The notes: generated by a model not told the origin, from the sequence alone. 64,000 nucleotides of DNA from Chlamydiota bacterium (GCA_030916885.1 JAUPVT010000040.1:1-64000), one strand, 5' to 3'. Positions 28,386-37,720 are shown, counted from the first letter of the stretch. A program made the numbers and translations.

Positions 28386-30014
28386 ATGATTATTAATTTT
28401 AATACAAATATATCTGCAACACAAAAAGAAGTAAACAAACGACAGTCTTCTTTAGACTACAAAACCTATATATTTGTTTTAAAAATTTTATTTCTTGTGC
28501 CTGTGCTAAAATATATATTTTCTATAAAGATTATACCAGCAGGGTCATTGGGAAGCTTTAGCGGCTCTATTTTTTGCACTCGCACAAAAAAAATCTTCTC
28601 AGAATTTGTTGCTAGTATATTTTCTTTGCTTAAAGATAGAAAGACTATTTTTCCTGGTTTATCTAAGGAAGTTATACAGTCCATTAGACAGCCAATTGCT
28701 CAAAATCAATATAGCATATGCAGCTCCATTGCGTGTCAAAATACCATAGAATCTTTTGCTTGGAAAAAAGAGCTGATTCAAGCAGCTAAACATAACATTG
28801 TTTTATCTGGTAATTATTGTGGAGGTAAAGCATTTGATGAAATTCTATCTCTTATTAAATATCAGTTAGAAAAAAAAACTCAATTAAAAGTGGTCATTCT
28901 CTCTTCGGATAAATTTATTAATCAATCTAATCGTGAAAAAATTCAACACCTTACAGCTACTTATTCAGATAGATTCCAATTAGTAGAAAGCTCTGATATA
29001 TGGATAATTGGCAAGAAAACAAACCTCTCAACTAATCATTCTAAAGTCCTCTCTATTGACTACGGCCAGTATTTTATATTAGGAGGAAGTGGACTAGAGG
29101 ATAAATATGCCTATAATGATGGCTTAAATGACAAACAAACTTCTTTTACATCTCATAAAACAGGAGTGCTTCATAAAATTTTACCTCGTAGCTTTCGTGA
29201 TGAGGATTTTGTCTTTCATGATAAAAAAGGATATGAAAGTATTGGAGGCAGAGTTCACCTAGAAAGTATTCAATTAGCTTATGCATGGATGTATTATAAT
29301 AAGAGCCAAGAAAAAGATAGTGTAGTTGAAAAAATTTTACATGATCAAATAGCAGACCAACCTCAACCTGTTGTTGATACAATGATTCATCGATTCCATC
29401 AAAGTTTGCATCTCAATCAAGATGTAGAAGCAAAAATCTTGTTCACAGGACCAGAAAGAACTAATAATGTTTTTAAGAAAGAATTAATTAGACAGTTTGA
29501 TCAAGCTGAAAAACGCATTGTAATTGACCACATGTATTTTCATCCCAATCAAGCAATATTCCATGCTTTAATTAACGCAGCAAATCGTGGAATAGCTATT
29601 ACTCTTATTACAAATGGGTTGGATAAGAACAGCCCAATGAGCCATAAAGCCTTTGGTCCTCGTAACCGATTTAATTATCTTGCGCTTAAAAATGCAGTTC
29701 ATAAAAAATATCAGAAAAATATAGATGTTTATGAATTTAAAGTAGCTAAAACCACTCTTCATAAAAAAGTAATTGTCGTAGACAATACGGTGATCGCAGG
29801 AAGCAGTAATTTTGGATACAAGAGCTTGGGTCCAAATTCTGATTATGAAATCAATTTCATTGCAAACAGCTCTTCATTTGCAGAAAATACTTTAGCAATT
29901 ATTGCAGTGGACTGTGATGTGAAATACTCTAAAGCTTCCACAATAAAAAGACTGACTATCCCAGAGCTTGCCCGTAGCATTATCCACTCCTTATCTGCTT
30001 TTCTCATCGGTTAA
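28386..30014 (+). CDS. Phospholipase D-family protein with two HKD motifs
   Basis: A 542-residue protein of the PLD superfamily, whose members cleave or transfer phosphodiesters. Both catalytic motifs are intact: HSKVLSID (about residue 218) and HKKVIVVD (about 458), each followed by a GS pair (GGSGLEDKY, GSSNFGYKS). A hydrophobic helix near residues 29-50 is a likely anchor or signal. The two-motif layout resembles cardiolipin-synthase-like and chlamydial PLD proteins (several are membrane-associated at inclusions); the substrate is unknown. No good ribosome-binding site precedes the ATG. It ends convergently with gnd, the two stop codons sharing TTAA at 30011-30014. Confidence 0.82.
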   Translation: MIINFNTNISATQKEVNKRQSSLDYKTYIFVLKILFLVPVLKYIFSIKIIPAGSLGSFSGSIFCTRTKKIFSEFVASIFSLLKDRKTIFPGLSKEVIQSIRQPIAQNQYSICSSIACQNTIESFAWKKELIQAAKHNIVLSGNYCGGKAFDEILSLIKYQLEKKTQLKVVILSSDKFINQSNREKIQHLTATYSDRFQLVESSDIWIIGKKTNLSTNHSKVLSIDYGQYFILGGSGLEDKYAYNDGLNDKQTSFTSHKTGVLHKILPRSFRDEDFVFHDKKGYESIGGRVHLESIQLAYAWMYYNKSQEKDSVVEKILHDQIADQPQPVVDTMIHRFHQSLHLNQDVEAKILFTGPERTNNVFKKELIRQFDQAEKRIVIDHMYFHPNQAIFHALINAANRGIAITLITNGLDKNSPMSHKAFGPRNRFNYLALKNAVHKKYQKNIDVYEFKVAKTTLHKKVIVVDNTVIAGSSNFGYKSLGPNSDYEINFIANSSSFAENTLAIIAVDCDVKYSKASTIKRLTIPELARSIIHSLSAFLIG

Positions 30015-31444
30015 GTATTCTCTATTTTATTCCAATCGGTATGAAAAAACTGCTCACGCGGCTTATCCGTTCTTTCATATGTATGCGCTCCAAAAAAGTC
30101 TCTTTGTGCTTGAATGAGATTAGCTGGAAGGTACCCACTACGATAGCCATCAAAAAATGCAAGTGCTGAACTAAAGCAAGGAATAGGAATTCCAGCTTGT
30201 ACAGCCGTGATGATTACTTTACGCCAAGAAACCTCAGCGTTGATCATTGCTTTTTTAAAAAAAGCATCAAAAAGCAAGCTCGGCAGGTCTGGATTTACAT
30301 CATAAGCTTTTTTAATATCATTTAAAAATCCACTTCTAATAATACATCCAGCTCGCCAAATAAGTGCTATTGATCCGTAATTAAAATCCCATTTCATCTC
30401 TTTAGCAGCAGCTTGCATCAGCATAAAGCCTTGCGTGTAACTAATAATCTTAGAGGCATATAGGGCTTGTTTAATATCTACGACCAATTGTGTTTTTGTA
30501 CCGGTATAAGAATTGGTAACTTGAGGAAATAATTTCTGGGCTTGCAACCGCTCTTCTTTTAAAGAAGACAAGCATCGTGCATAAACAGACTCGGTAATTA
30601 AGCTAACAGGAACTCCTAAATCTAAAGCGCTAACACCTGTCCACTTCCCTGTGCCTTTTTGATTTGCTACATCCAGGATATGGTCTAATAGCAGACTTCC
30701 ATCCTGATCTTTTTGTAGAAAGATTTTAGCTGTGATTTCAATTAAGAAACTATTTAAATAGCCTAAGTTCCATTCTGCAAAAATATCATGTAATTGTTTT
30801 GGATCATTACTAACAAATGTCTTTAGTAAAAAATAAGCTTCTGCAATCAGTTGCATATCTCCATATTCAATACCATTATGCACCATTTTCACATAATGAC
30901 CAGCTCCTCCCTCTCCAATCCATTCACAACAAGGAAGGCCGTCTTCCTTTGCTTTTGCAGAAATATTCTGAAAAATTTGTTTAAGAATGGGCCATGCTTG
31001 CTTGTTACCACCTGGCATAATTGAAGGTCCAAATCTAGCTCCTTCTTCCCCCCCAGAAATTCCTGCTCCAATGAATAGAATTCCTTTTTTTTCCAAAAAA
31101 TCGGTTCTTCTCTTTGTATCTGGATAGTGGCTATTGCCTCCATCGATGATAATATCACCTTGTTCTAGAAGAGGTAGACATTCATTGACTAGATCATCAA
31201 CAGGACTACCTGCTCTAACCATGAATAATAATTTACGCGGCTTTTTCAAAGTAGCAATCAGCTCTTTTAAGGAATATGTACCTATGATTTGGGTTTCTCC
31301 AAGACCTGATAAAAATTCTGAGACCTTTGCAGTAGTACGATTAAATACAGCAACTGTATAGCCATGGTCATTCATATTTAATACAAGATTTTGTCCCATA
31401 ACAGCTAATCCTATTAACCCCAAATCAGCTTTAACCTCTGCCAT
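30011..31444 (-). CDS. gnd: 6-phosphogluconate dehydrogenase (decarboxylating)
   Basis: An enzyme of 477 residues in the oxidative pentose phosphate pathway: 6-phosphogluconate + NADP to ribulose-5-phosphate + CO2 + NADPH. The N-terminal nucleotide fold GLIGLAVMGQNLVLNM is at residues 9-24. FIGAGISGGEEGARFGPSIMPGG carries the substrate loop, and GHYVKMVHNGIEYGDMQL carries the catalytic Lys and Asn (both runs shortened here to key parts GISGGEEGA and KMVHNGIEYGD). Of two adjacent ATGs, the second (31444) has better spacing from AAGGAG. Length is normal for the long bacterial enzyme. Confidence 0.96.
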   Translation of the reverse strand: MAEVKADLGLIGLAVMGQNLVLNMNDHGYTVAVFNRTTAKVSEFLSGLGETQIIGTYSLKELIATLKKPRKLLFMVRAGSPVDDLVNECLPLLEQGDIIIDGGNSHYPDTKRRTDFLEKKGILFIGAGISGGEEGARFGPSIMPGGNKQAWPILKQIFQNISAKAKEDGLPCCEWIGEGGAGHYVKMVHNGIEYGDMQLIAEAYFLLKTFVSNDPKQLHDIFAEWNLGYLNSFLIEITAKIFLQKDQDGSLLLDHILDVANQKGTGKWTGVSALDLGVPVSLITESVYARCLSSLKEERLQAQKLFPQVTNSYTGTKTQLVVDIKQALYASKIISYTQGFMLMQAAAKEMKWDFNYGSIALIWRAGCIIRSGFLNDIKKAYDVNPDLPSLLFDAFFKKAMINAEVSWRKVIITAVQAGIPIPCFSSALAFFDGYRSGYLPANLIQAQRDFFGAHTYERTDKPREQFFHTDWNKIENT

Positions 31445-31538
31445 CATTACTCCTTAAGAGTTATCCTCTATTCATATAAGCTTTTTAGTATACAGAATGG
31501 ATGACAATTATTCAATCTTCAGACAAACTACTCTTTTT

Positions 31539-31612
31539 GTCCTCGTAGCTCAGGAGGATAGAGCAGCCGCCTCCTAAGCGGCAGGTCGTGCGTTCAACTC
31601 GCGCCGAGGACA
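31539..31612 (+). tRNA. tRNA-Arg (anticodon CCU)
   Basis: A complete 74-nt cloverleaf without encoded CCA. The acceptor stem GTCCTCG / CGAGGAC pairs perfectly, with discriminator A at 31612. The D arm is GCTC...GAGC, the anticodon stem GCCGC / GCGGC encloses the loop CTCCTAA (anticodon CCT at 31573-31575), and the T stem GTGCG / CGCGC encloses TTCAACT. It reads AGG codons. The 3' half overlaps the end of the minus-strand amidase gene. Confidence 0.97.
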
Positions 31613-32266
31613 TTTGTTCATCTTAAAATAGTTATCTATCCCTTGTGCAACCCCTAAGGCAATTTGATCAAGATATGTTCTTTGTCTTATTTTTTGTCTT
31701 TCTTGGGCGTTGGTAATAAAGCCACCTTCAACAAGCACAGCTGGCATAGAGGTTTCACGAATAACATGAAAGTTACCCGCTTTAACTCCCCTTGAATTAG
31801 CTTCTGTTTGGTCAGCTAGCCTAGTTAAGACACAATTAGCAAGCTGTTGAGAAGCTCTATTACGAGGAAGGGGTTTTGATGAATAATAATAAACTTCTAT
31901 TCCTTCTGCTTGTCTATTTTTCGAAGAGTTAAAATGGATACTTACAAAAATGTCTGCCTTGACCTGGCTTGCAATTTCAACACGACGAACTAAAGATATA
32001 AAAATATCTTTAGAACGGGTCATTATTACACGATACCCCAAACCCTCTAAATGCCTTTTTGTTAGTAAAGCGGTAATGATATTGACTCTCTTCTCTAAAA
32101 AGTTGCCAAAACTGGCTCCATTATCTTTCCCACCATGCCCTGCATCTAATACAACAAGAGGTTTTACGCATCCTGCTACCGTTGCATCAGAGTCATCAGG
32201 TAAAAATAAAAAAGAGAAAATAAACCCTACGCAAACTTTCCAGCGTATAAACCTAAATCTTTTCAT
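31574..32266 (-). CDS. amiA: N-acetylmuramoyl-L-alanine amidase (AmiA-type)
   Basis: A zinc amidase (Amidase_3) of about 230 residues that cleaves the peptide from muramic acid during division. Metal and catalytic residues are present: VLDAGHGGKD, NFLEKRVN, SIHFNSS and VEGGFITN. An N-terminal hydrophobic segment (about residues 8-24) is a signal peptide or anchor. I choose ATG 32266, with AAGGAG 4 nt upstream, over the frame start at 32296. The last 12 residues (CPRRELNARPAA) and the TAG stop are read from the antisense of the tRNA-Arg gene, so the natural end may have been lost. It is the last gene of the mraZ-rsmH-ftsL-ftsI-murE-amiA cluster, as in C. trachomatis (CT268). Confidence 0.92.
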   Translation of the reverse strand: MKRFRFIRWKVCVGFIFSFLFLPDDSDATVAGCVKPLVVLDAGHGGKDNGASFGNFLEKRVNIITALLTKRHLEGLGYRVIMTRSKDIFISLVRRVEIASQVKADIFVSIHFNSSKNRQAEGIEVYYYSSKPLPRNRASQQLANCVLTRLADQTEANSRGVKAGNFHVIRETSMPAVLVEGGFITNAQERQKIRQRTYLDQIALGVAQGIDNYFKMNKCPRRELNARPAA

Positions 32267-32279
32267 GTAACTCCTTATC

Positions 32280-33764
32280 TCAATTGAAAACTGCACTTTC
32301 GCAAGCTAGCTTAGCCACTAAACGATCATCAAATACTACGGACTGTTGAGAAAAGACCTGATAGGTTTCATGTCCTTTCCCTGCAATTAATACAATATCT
32401 TTAGAAGAGCCTCTTTTTATTGCAGAAAAAATAGCTTCCTTACGATTTAAAATCGTTAAGACTGTTTTTGGATTTTTACATCCTTTTAAAATATCATTTA
32501 CAATTTCTTGAGGATCTTCTTGCCTGGGATTATCTGTAGTTACAATTACAACATCCGCTAATTTTTCTGCAATACCGCCCATTTTAGCTCTTTTTTGACG
32601 GTCTCGATTACCTCCACATCCAAATACAACAATTAATTTACCTTGTTTTATCTCTCTAAGAGCAGATAATACGCATTCAAGAGCATTTTCAGTATGAGCA
32701 TAGTCTACAAAAATGTGAAGGCCCCTTGAATTGTCCACTTTTTCTAAACGCCCTGGCACCTGATTAAATGATTTTATGGTATATATAATTTTTTTCAAAC
32801 AATATCCGTGAGATAAGCCAACCCCTATTGCACCAAGAAGGTTATATAGATTATGTTTACCAATTAAATGAGAGACTAGTTTTACCTTTTCTTCTTGATA
32901 ATGAATGAAACACTCTATGCCCTCTGGAGTTAGATTTATTTGTTTTGCACACAGATCTGCTCTAGCATCGATACCGTAAGTGAATAAATGAGCTTTAGTA
33001 TTTTTCATAATCTCTTCTGCAGAAGCACTATCCAGATTAATAATAGCTGTTTTTGGACCTTTATGTCCTAGGGGATCGAGTTGTGAAAATAATTTAAGTT
33101 TAGCTTGTAAATAATTTTGTATATACATGTGGTAATCTAGATGATCCTGGTCAAGATTTGTAAATACAGCAACATCAAATTCCACCTCCTTCACCCTACC
33201 TTGATCCAAAGCATGTGAAGACACCTCCATTACACAACTTTTACATTTAGCAAGAGTCATATCATTAAAGAGTTTGAAATTAGTTAAAACATCAGGTGTA
33301 GTGTGAGTAGCGGGGAAATGATGCTTCCCAATAATCCATTCAATAGAACCAATCAATCCACATAAACTACCAAGTTTATCTAAAATATGCTTAACAAGAC
33401 AAGCTGTTGTTGTTTTACCATTTGTTCCTGTAATACCTACTAGAAATAACTTTTCGTCAGCAAGACGATAATATTCTTTTGCAAGTAGAGCCTCTATTGC
33501 ATTCACATCAGGATGGATGATTTGCACTACATCAGATAAGAAAGGATTATATAAATCGGTTAAAACAGCAGTAGCTCCAGCAGCGATTGCTTCTGGAATA
33601 AATTCTGTTCCATCATGGGATAAACCCTTTTTAGCAATAAATAGATTGCCAGGAGCCACTAGTTTAGAGTTTGCACAAATCCCTGTAATCTCTATTTCTT
33701 TTACACCTTTACATGTTTTTATTTTTAGGCGCTTAAGAAGTTTTTTTAACTTTATCCGTTCCAT
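32280..33764 (-). CDS. murE: UDP-MurNAc-tripeptide synthetase MurE
   Basis: A 494-residue cytosolic ligase adding the third stem-peptide residue (meso-diaminopimelate in chlamydiae) to UDP-MurNAc-L-Ala-D-Glu. The ATP loop GITGTNGKTTTACLVKHIL is near residue 110, the Mur-ligase central domain contains SSHALDQGRV and NLDQDHLDYH, and the C-terminal domain has DNPRQEDP (about 418). DNPR is the diaminopimelate-recognition motif, so the substrate is very likely meso-DAP. Its start lies within the end of ftsI (13-nt overlap), and amiA follows 13 nt downstream. Confidence 0.96.
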   Translation of the reverse strand: MERIKLKKLLKRLKIKTCKGVKEIEITGICANSKLVAPGNLFIAKKGLSHDGTEFIPEAIAAGATAVLTDLYNPFLSDVVQIIHPDVNAIEALLAKEYYRLADEKLFLVGITGTNGKTTTACLVKHILDKLGSLCGLIGSIEWIIGKHHFPATHTTPDVLTNFKLFNDMTLAKCKSCVMEVSSHALDQGRVKEVEFDVAVFTNLDQDHLDYHMYIQNYLQAKLKLFSQLDPLGHKGPKTAIINLDSASAEEIMKNTKAHLFTYGIDARADLCAKQINLTPEGIECFIHYQEEKVKLVSHLIGKHNLYNLLGAIGVGLSHGYCLKKIIYTIKSFNQVPGRLEKVDNSRGLHIFVDYAHTENALECVLSALREIKQGKLIVVFGCGGNRDRQKRAKMGGIAEKLADVVIVTTDNPRQEDPQEIVNDILKGCKNPKTVLTILNRKEAIFSAIKRGSSKDIVLIAGKGHETYQVFSQQSVVFDDRLVAKLACESAVFN

Positions 33765-35776
33765 TTTTTATACAATTCCAGTAGAGATCGACTCTCTTTT
33801 AGCCAATCCCCTTTTTCTTTATCATACCGAGGATCTTGAGGAGAATACCCATGGGGATCGTCTGGGGGTATACCAAGATATTCTAATGTACGCAGTCCAA
33901 TTTCTCTAAAAGCAGGAGCTGCACATCTGCCTCCATACTGATTTCTTCCTACTCCGGGGATATATTTGTATTCAGGTTCATCAATCACAACCAAAAGTAC
34001 AAAGCGAGGAGAAGAAAAAGGAGCAAATCCAATAAAAGAAGAGATATGATTCTTTTTGGAATACACCCCGTCTACAATTTTCTCAGAAGTTCCTGATTTT
34101 CCCACTTCGGTATATCCATAAATATCTGCTTTAGCAGACGACCCTCCTGGTTTTGTCACATATTTCAAAGCTTTTAAAACATGCTCTATAATCTCTTGTT
34201 CTAATAACCTAGGAAAACCTTTTACTCTTTCCTGCGTTGTATTGTCAAAAAGAACTTCCTGTAAACCCTCTTTTTTTTTTCGAGTAATTTTACGTACTAA
34301 GGTAGGCTTTACATCTTTTCCTCTATTAGCTAAGATAGCATAGGCTCGTAGCATCTGTAGGCTGTTCGCAGTAATATTATGACCAAATGCTATGGAATAA
34401 GGCGTGGGAATAGACCAATAGTTTTTTCCATTCTTAGATTTTTTTCCAGGCTCAGGAAGGAACCCTGCACTTTCAGAAGGAAGCTCAATCCCCGTTTTTA
34501 GACCAAAACCAAAAATATCTTGCAGAGCATCTCTATACCACTGTTCTCCAAGCTCTGTAATCATCCTTTCTACTAAAATAGCCATATAGATATTTGAGGA
34601 CTTTTGTAGTGCCATATACATATTCAAATAAGAATGAGAGCGCACATCTCGAATAGGTTTTTTTTTGCGTCCAGGAAAAGTCTTTCCTATCACTTTAATT
34701 TTTTCCTCTGGTGTAAATAAAGCAGGCCTACCTTGTCTTTGTAATTCTAGATTAGCTCTAAGAGCTAATGCTACTGTTAACGGCTTCATCGTTGAGCCAG
34801 GCTCAAAAGGATCTGTAATAGCTTTTACTTTTGTATGCTCTATTAGGGTTTCGTCATTAAAATACTTTTGACACTCTCGAGGGTCAAACCAAGGATACTG
34901 TGCCAATGCCCAGATTTCCCCTGTATGAGGCTCCATTAAAACAGCCCACCCACTTTTTGCATTAGCGAGTTTTACAGCCTTATAAATTTCTTCTTCTGCT
35001 AAAGCTTGCAAGTGATGATTAATTGTTAAATGTATATCTGCTCCATTTTCTGGTTCTGCAATGACTTCTGCTGTCTCTAAAGAATGACGAGGAGAGCGTA
35101 AAATATAACGTTTTCCCTCTTTACCTTGTAAAATAGTATTAAAAAACAATTCCATACCACCAGTTGGTATGGTTTTTTGGCTCTTTTGATCTTTTTCTTG
35201 TCGGACCGTATGCAAAACTTGGCCTAGTAATTTTCCAAAAGGATAAGAGCGTTGGTAATCTTGAATAAAAAAAAGTGCATTTCGAGCAATTTTATGTGTT
35301 TTAGCAAAATCAAACCACCACTCCTGAAGTGTATTTTTTTGTTTTTGACTTAGCCACATAGCAAGCTTGCGAGAACGAGTATTGATTTTTAAATTTTCCT
35401 GGAGTTTTTCAACTTCTGTATTATTTAAAAGACAAATATTAGCGATTTTATCTGTAATTTCTTTTTGATAAGAACTAGGAATAGATCTAGGATCAACATA
35501 TAAATGAAATTTTAAAATGTCGATGACAAAAGTTTGAGAATTCTCTGGATGTCCTTTTTTTAAAGCCGTATTAGAATAAAATACACCCCTTTTACAAGGA
35601 TCTGTAATTAGTAGTTGATGCTGAATACGAGCCATTTTCTCCCATTTTTCTCCTTCTATAATTTGCAGATGAAAAAACCGAAGAATAAGGATAGAAAATA
35701 AAAAAAAAACCCCCCAAAAAACCCATACTAGGCGCTTATAAGCTACTAGACCAGGCGAGGGATTGTTATCCAACAT
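33752..35776 (-). CDS. ftsI: Division-specific penicillin-binding protein FtsI/PBP3
   Basis: A 674-residue class B penicillin-binding protein, the septal transpeptidase. An N-terminal membrane helix (about residues 12-30) is followed by the PBP dimer domain and the transpeptidase. The active-site motifs are STMK (in FEPGSTMKPLT, about 331), SSN (SSNIYM, about 391) and KSGTSEK (about 564). Length is normal to slightly long. The start overlaps the ftsL stop by 1 nt and the end overlaps murE by 13 nt. In chlamydiae, which lack FtsZ, this transpeptidase makes the thin septal peptidoglycan ring. Confidence 0.95.
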   Translation of the reverse strand: MLDNNPSPGLVAYKRLVWVFWGVFFLFSILILRFFHLQIIEGEKWEKMARIQHQLLITDPCKRGVFYSNTALKKGHPENSQTFVIDILKFHLYVDPRSIPSSYQKEITDKIANICLLNNTEVEKLQENLKINTRSRKLAMWLSQKQKNTLQEWWFDFAKTHKIARNALFFIQDYQRSYPFGKLLGQVLHTVRQEKDQKSQKTIPTGGMELFFNTILQGKEGKRYILRSPRHSLETAEVIAEPENGADIHLTINHHLQALAEEEIYKAVKLANAKSGWAVLMEPHTGEIWALAQYPWFDPRECQKYFNDETLIEHTKVKAITDPFEPGSTMKPLTVALALRANLELQRQGRPALFTPEEKIKVIGKTFPGRKKKPIRDVRSHSYLNMYMALQKSSNIYMAILVERMITELGEQWYRDALQDIFGFGLKTGIELPSESAGFLPEPGKKSKNGKNYWSIPTPYSIAFGHNITANSLQMLRAYAILANRGKDVKPTLVRKITRKKKEGLQEVLFDNTTQERVKGFPRLLEQEIIEHVLKALKYVTKPGGSSAKADIYGYTEVGKSGTSEKIVDGVYSKKNHISSFIGFAPFSSPRFVLLVVIDEPEYKYIPGVGRNQYGGRCAAPAFREIGLRTLEYLGIPPDDPHGYSPQDPRYDKEKGDWLKESRSLLELYKKWNG

Positions 35777-36138
35777 TATTGCTTAGCCCCAATCGCAAGA
35801 TTCCATTTAAGAACGGGAAGGTTTTTCTCTTTTTCTATGGGAGATTTTGGTAAGATAACCACTTCAGAAACCGTTAAGACCTCTTGCAGAGTGGGATATT
35901 TTAGATGACCAAACTCACTACAACGCGCTAACTGCATAAGATGTTCAGGGCTCTCAAAAAGATCAATCTCGTATTTTAAACGATTATTTTGTTCCTTTAA
36001 CTTATTAAGTTCAGAAGAAAATATAGGAATTTCTAACCGCAGACGAGTCACTGCATTTTGTGTATTTACATAAGAGCAAAGACAGCATCCAAAAACCCCA
36101 ATACAGCAAGCTAATTGAATGAATGCTCTCTTTAACAT
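35776..36138 (-). CDS. ftsL: FtsL-like division protein (CT271 homologue)
   Basis: A 120-residue bitopic membrane protein with an N-terminal helix (about residues 5-24, cysteine-rich) and a coiled coil (about 40-62, FSSELNKLKEQNNRLKYEI). Size, topology and position between rsmH and ftsI fit FtsL. Sequence identity within FtsL is always low, so position is the main support. It overlaps ftsI by 1 nt. Confidence 0.75.
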   Translation of the reverse strand: MLKRAFIQLACCIGVFGCCLCSYVNTQNAVTRLRLEIPIFSSELNKLKEQNNRLKYEIDLFESPEHLMQLARCSEFGHLKYPTLQEVLTVSEVVILPKSPIEKEKNLPVLKWNLAIGAKQ

Positions 36139-36150
36139 GATTTTTGATCC

Positions 36151-37070
36151 CTATATTTTCTCCGCTACACGCATTTTTGCACTTCGAGCTCTAGGATTTG
36201 CACGGATCTCTTTTTGAGTAGGAACCACAGGTTTTTTTGTCATTAAATGCAGAACCGGTTCAGAAACACGAGATTTAGATCGGTCCGATGCTTGCTTAAA
36301 AATACGCTTTACGATACCATCTTCTAAACTATGAAAGCTAATAACACCCATAATGCCGCCAGAAGAAAGATATTGGATTGCTTTGGTAATCCCTTCGGTA
36401 ATTCCTTCCAACTCATGATTTACACACATACGCAAAGCTTGAAAAATTAATGTTGCGGGATGCAGTTTACCCTTCAGAAGGGTCTTCAAAGAAGAGGAAA
36501 TGGTATTAGCCAATTGTGTTGTAGTTTTAATGATTCTCTTGCGTCTTTCTTCCACAATTGCTTGAGCTGCTTTTTTCCAACGTGGCTCTTCGCCCAAACG
36601 AAATAGCTCCCCCAATTGTTTTTCTGTCCAATGGTTTACAATTTCCATGGCAGTAAGAGAAGACGAAGGATCCATCCTCATATCAAGAGGCCCCTCCTCT
36701 GAAAAACTAAAACCTTTACGTCCTTTGTCTAGTTGCATAGAAGACACTCCTAGGTCAAAAAAAAACCATCCACATGTTGAATGTTTCTTTCGTTTAAATA
36801 TTGGTCAAGGCTTGCAAAATTCCCTTGAATAAGCTCTACCTTATCTTTCCAGGGATCAAGTACCCTAGATGCAATCCCAAGAGCCTCTGGATCTTTATCA
36901 CAACCGATAAATCTCCGAATCTCTGGGTGCGCTTCTAAAACGGCTTTGGCATGCCCCCCTGCTCCCAACGTTCCATCAAAAAAAATGGACAGCTGTGAAT
37001 TTTGAAAAAAATGTAACATTTCCTCTACCAAAATCGAAACGTGTTCTGTTCGAGACTGATTATGCATCAT
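36151..37070 (-). pseudogene. rsmH: 16S rRNA m4C1402 methyltransferase RsmH, frameshifted
   Basis: Two minus-strand frames together make one RsmH (MraW) of about 306 residues. The first (37070 to 36750) carries the SAM-binding FDGTLGAGGHAKAVLEAHP and ends ...VDGFFLT. The second (to 36151) resumes with GVSSMQLDKGRKGFSF and DMRMDPSSSLTAMEIV. The join is a run of nine A (36757-36765 on the plus strand); one more base would restore VDGFFFDLGVSSMQLD. No other lesion is seen. The cause may be a true mutation, transcriptional slippage on the homopolymer rescuing the enzyme, or a sequencing error. The ATG at 37070 lies inside the mraZ end; the neighbours are intact. Confidence 0.88.
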
Positions 37071-37557
37071 CCATTTCCTCTTCTGGTTTTTCGAGTAAAG
37101 CAAATGCTTCTTCTGTTAATTTAGCCAAATTCATATCAACATCTTTACCACTTAGTACAGCTTCAATCTGCGATTCGTATTCTTTTTTTGGCCAAATTTC
37201 AATTTTGTTAAGAACTCCTGCAATTACAATTTCAGATGTAATTCCTACTGCTTTTCTCAGCGTTGATGGGATATGCACCCTTCCAATTTTATCACATGTA
37301 GTTTGATATAGCGTGGAAAAAAACAATGTGAAAAATTTCTGATACTTGCCTAAGTGTGACTTTTCCTGAAATTTAGCTACAATTCTTTGAATATCGCTTT
37401 GACGATAAATAGCTAAGCACCCTCCTAATCCAAGACTTAAACTAAACTCTAATACACCATTTTCCACCAAACCAAAGCGCATCCCTTGAGGAAGTACAAA
37501 TCTTCCTTTTTCATCAATTTTAGTTGCTGTTGACCCACTAAAAAAGAACTTATGCAT
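37060..37557 (-). CDS. mraZ: Transcriptional regulator MraZ
   Basis: A 165-residue DNA-binding protein with two AbrB-like SpoVT swapped-hairpin repeats. The first (residues 5-50) includes KIDEKGRFVLPQGMR and the second (about 80-125) TTCDKIGRVHIPSTLRKAV. It usually heads and autoregulates the division/cell-wall cluster, and it is first here too, overlapping rsmH. The second-repeat and C-terminal region are slightly longer than in E. coli. The promoter would be in the 260-bp spacer at 37558-37817. Confidence 0.94.
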   Translation of the reverse strand: MHKFFFSGSTATKIDEKGRFVLPQGMRFGLVENGVLEFSLSLGLGGCLAIYRQSDIQRIVAKFQEKSHLGKYQKFFTLFFSTLYQTTCDKIGRVHIPSTLRKAVGITSEIVIAGVLNKIEIWPKKEYESQIEAVLSGKDVDMNLAKLTEEAFALLEKPEEEMDDA

Positions 37558-37584
37558 AAGGACACTTGCCTTCTATTCCCACAA

Positions 37585-37720
37585 TTTTCCACAATCTATC
37601 ACTAAAACATAAAATTGGCAAGAATCTTAAGTAAATTTTAGTAAAAAACATTGTTCTAAAATACTAATTGTTAATTATTAAAAATAAATTATTATTAAAG
37701 GGAAATTGGTGGAAAAGAGA
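37585..37720. promoter_or_regulatory. Possible DnaA-box pair in the mraZ / CT273 divergent spacer
   Basis: TTTTCCACA (37585-37593, plus strand) fits the relaxed DnaA consensus TTWTNCACA. A one-mismatch copy, TTTTCCACC, lies on the minus strand near 37710, with AT-rich sequence (about 37660-37700) between. Two sites are too few to call an origin. Confidence 0.2.
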
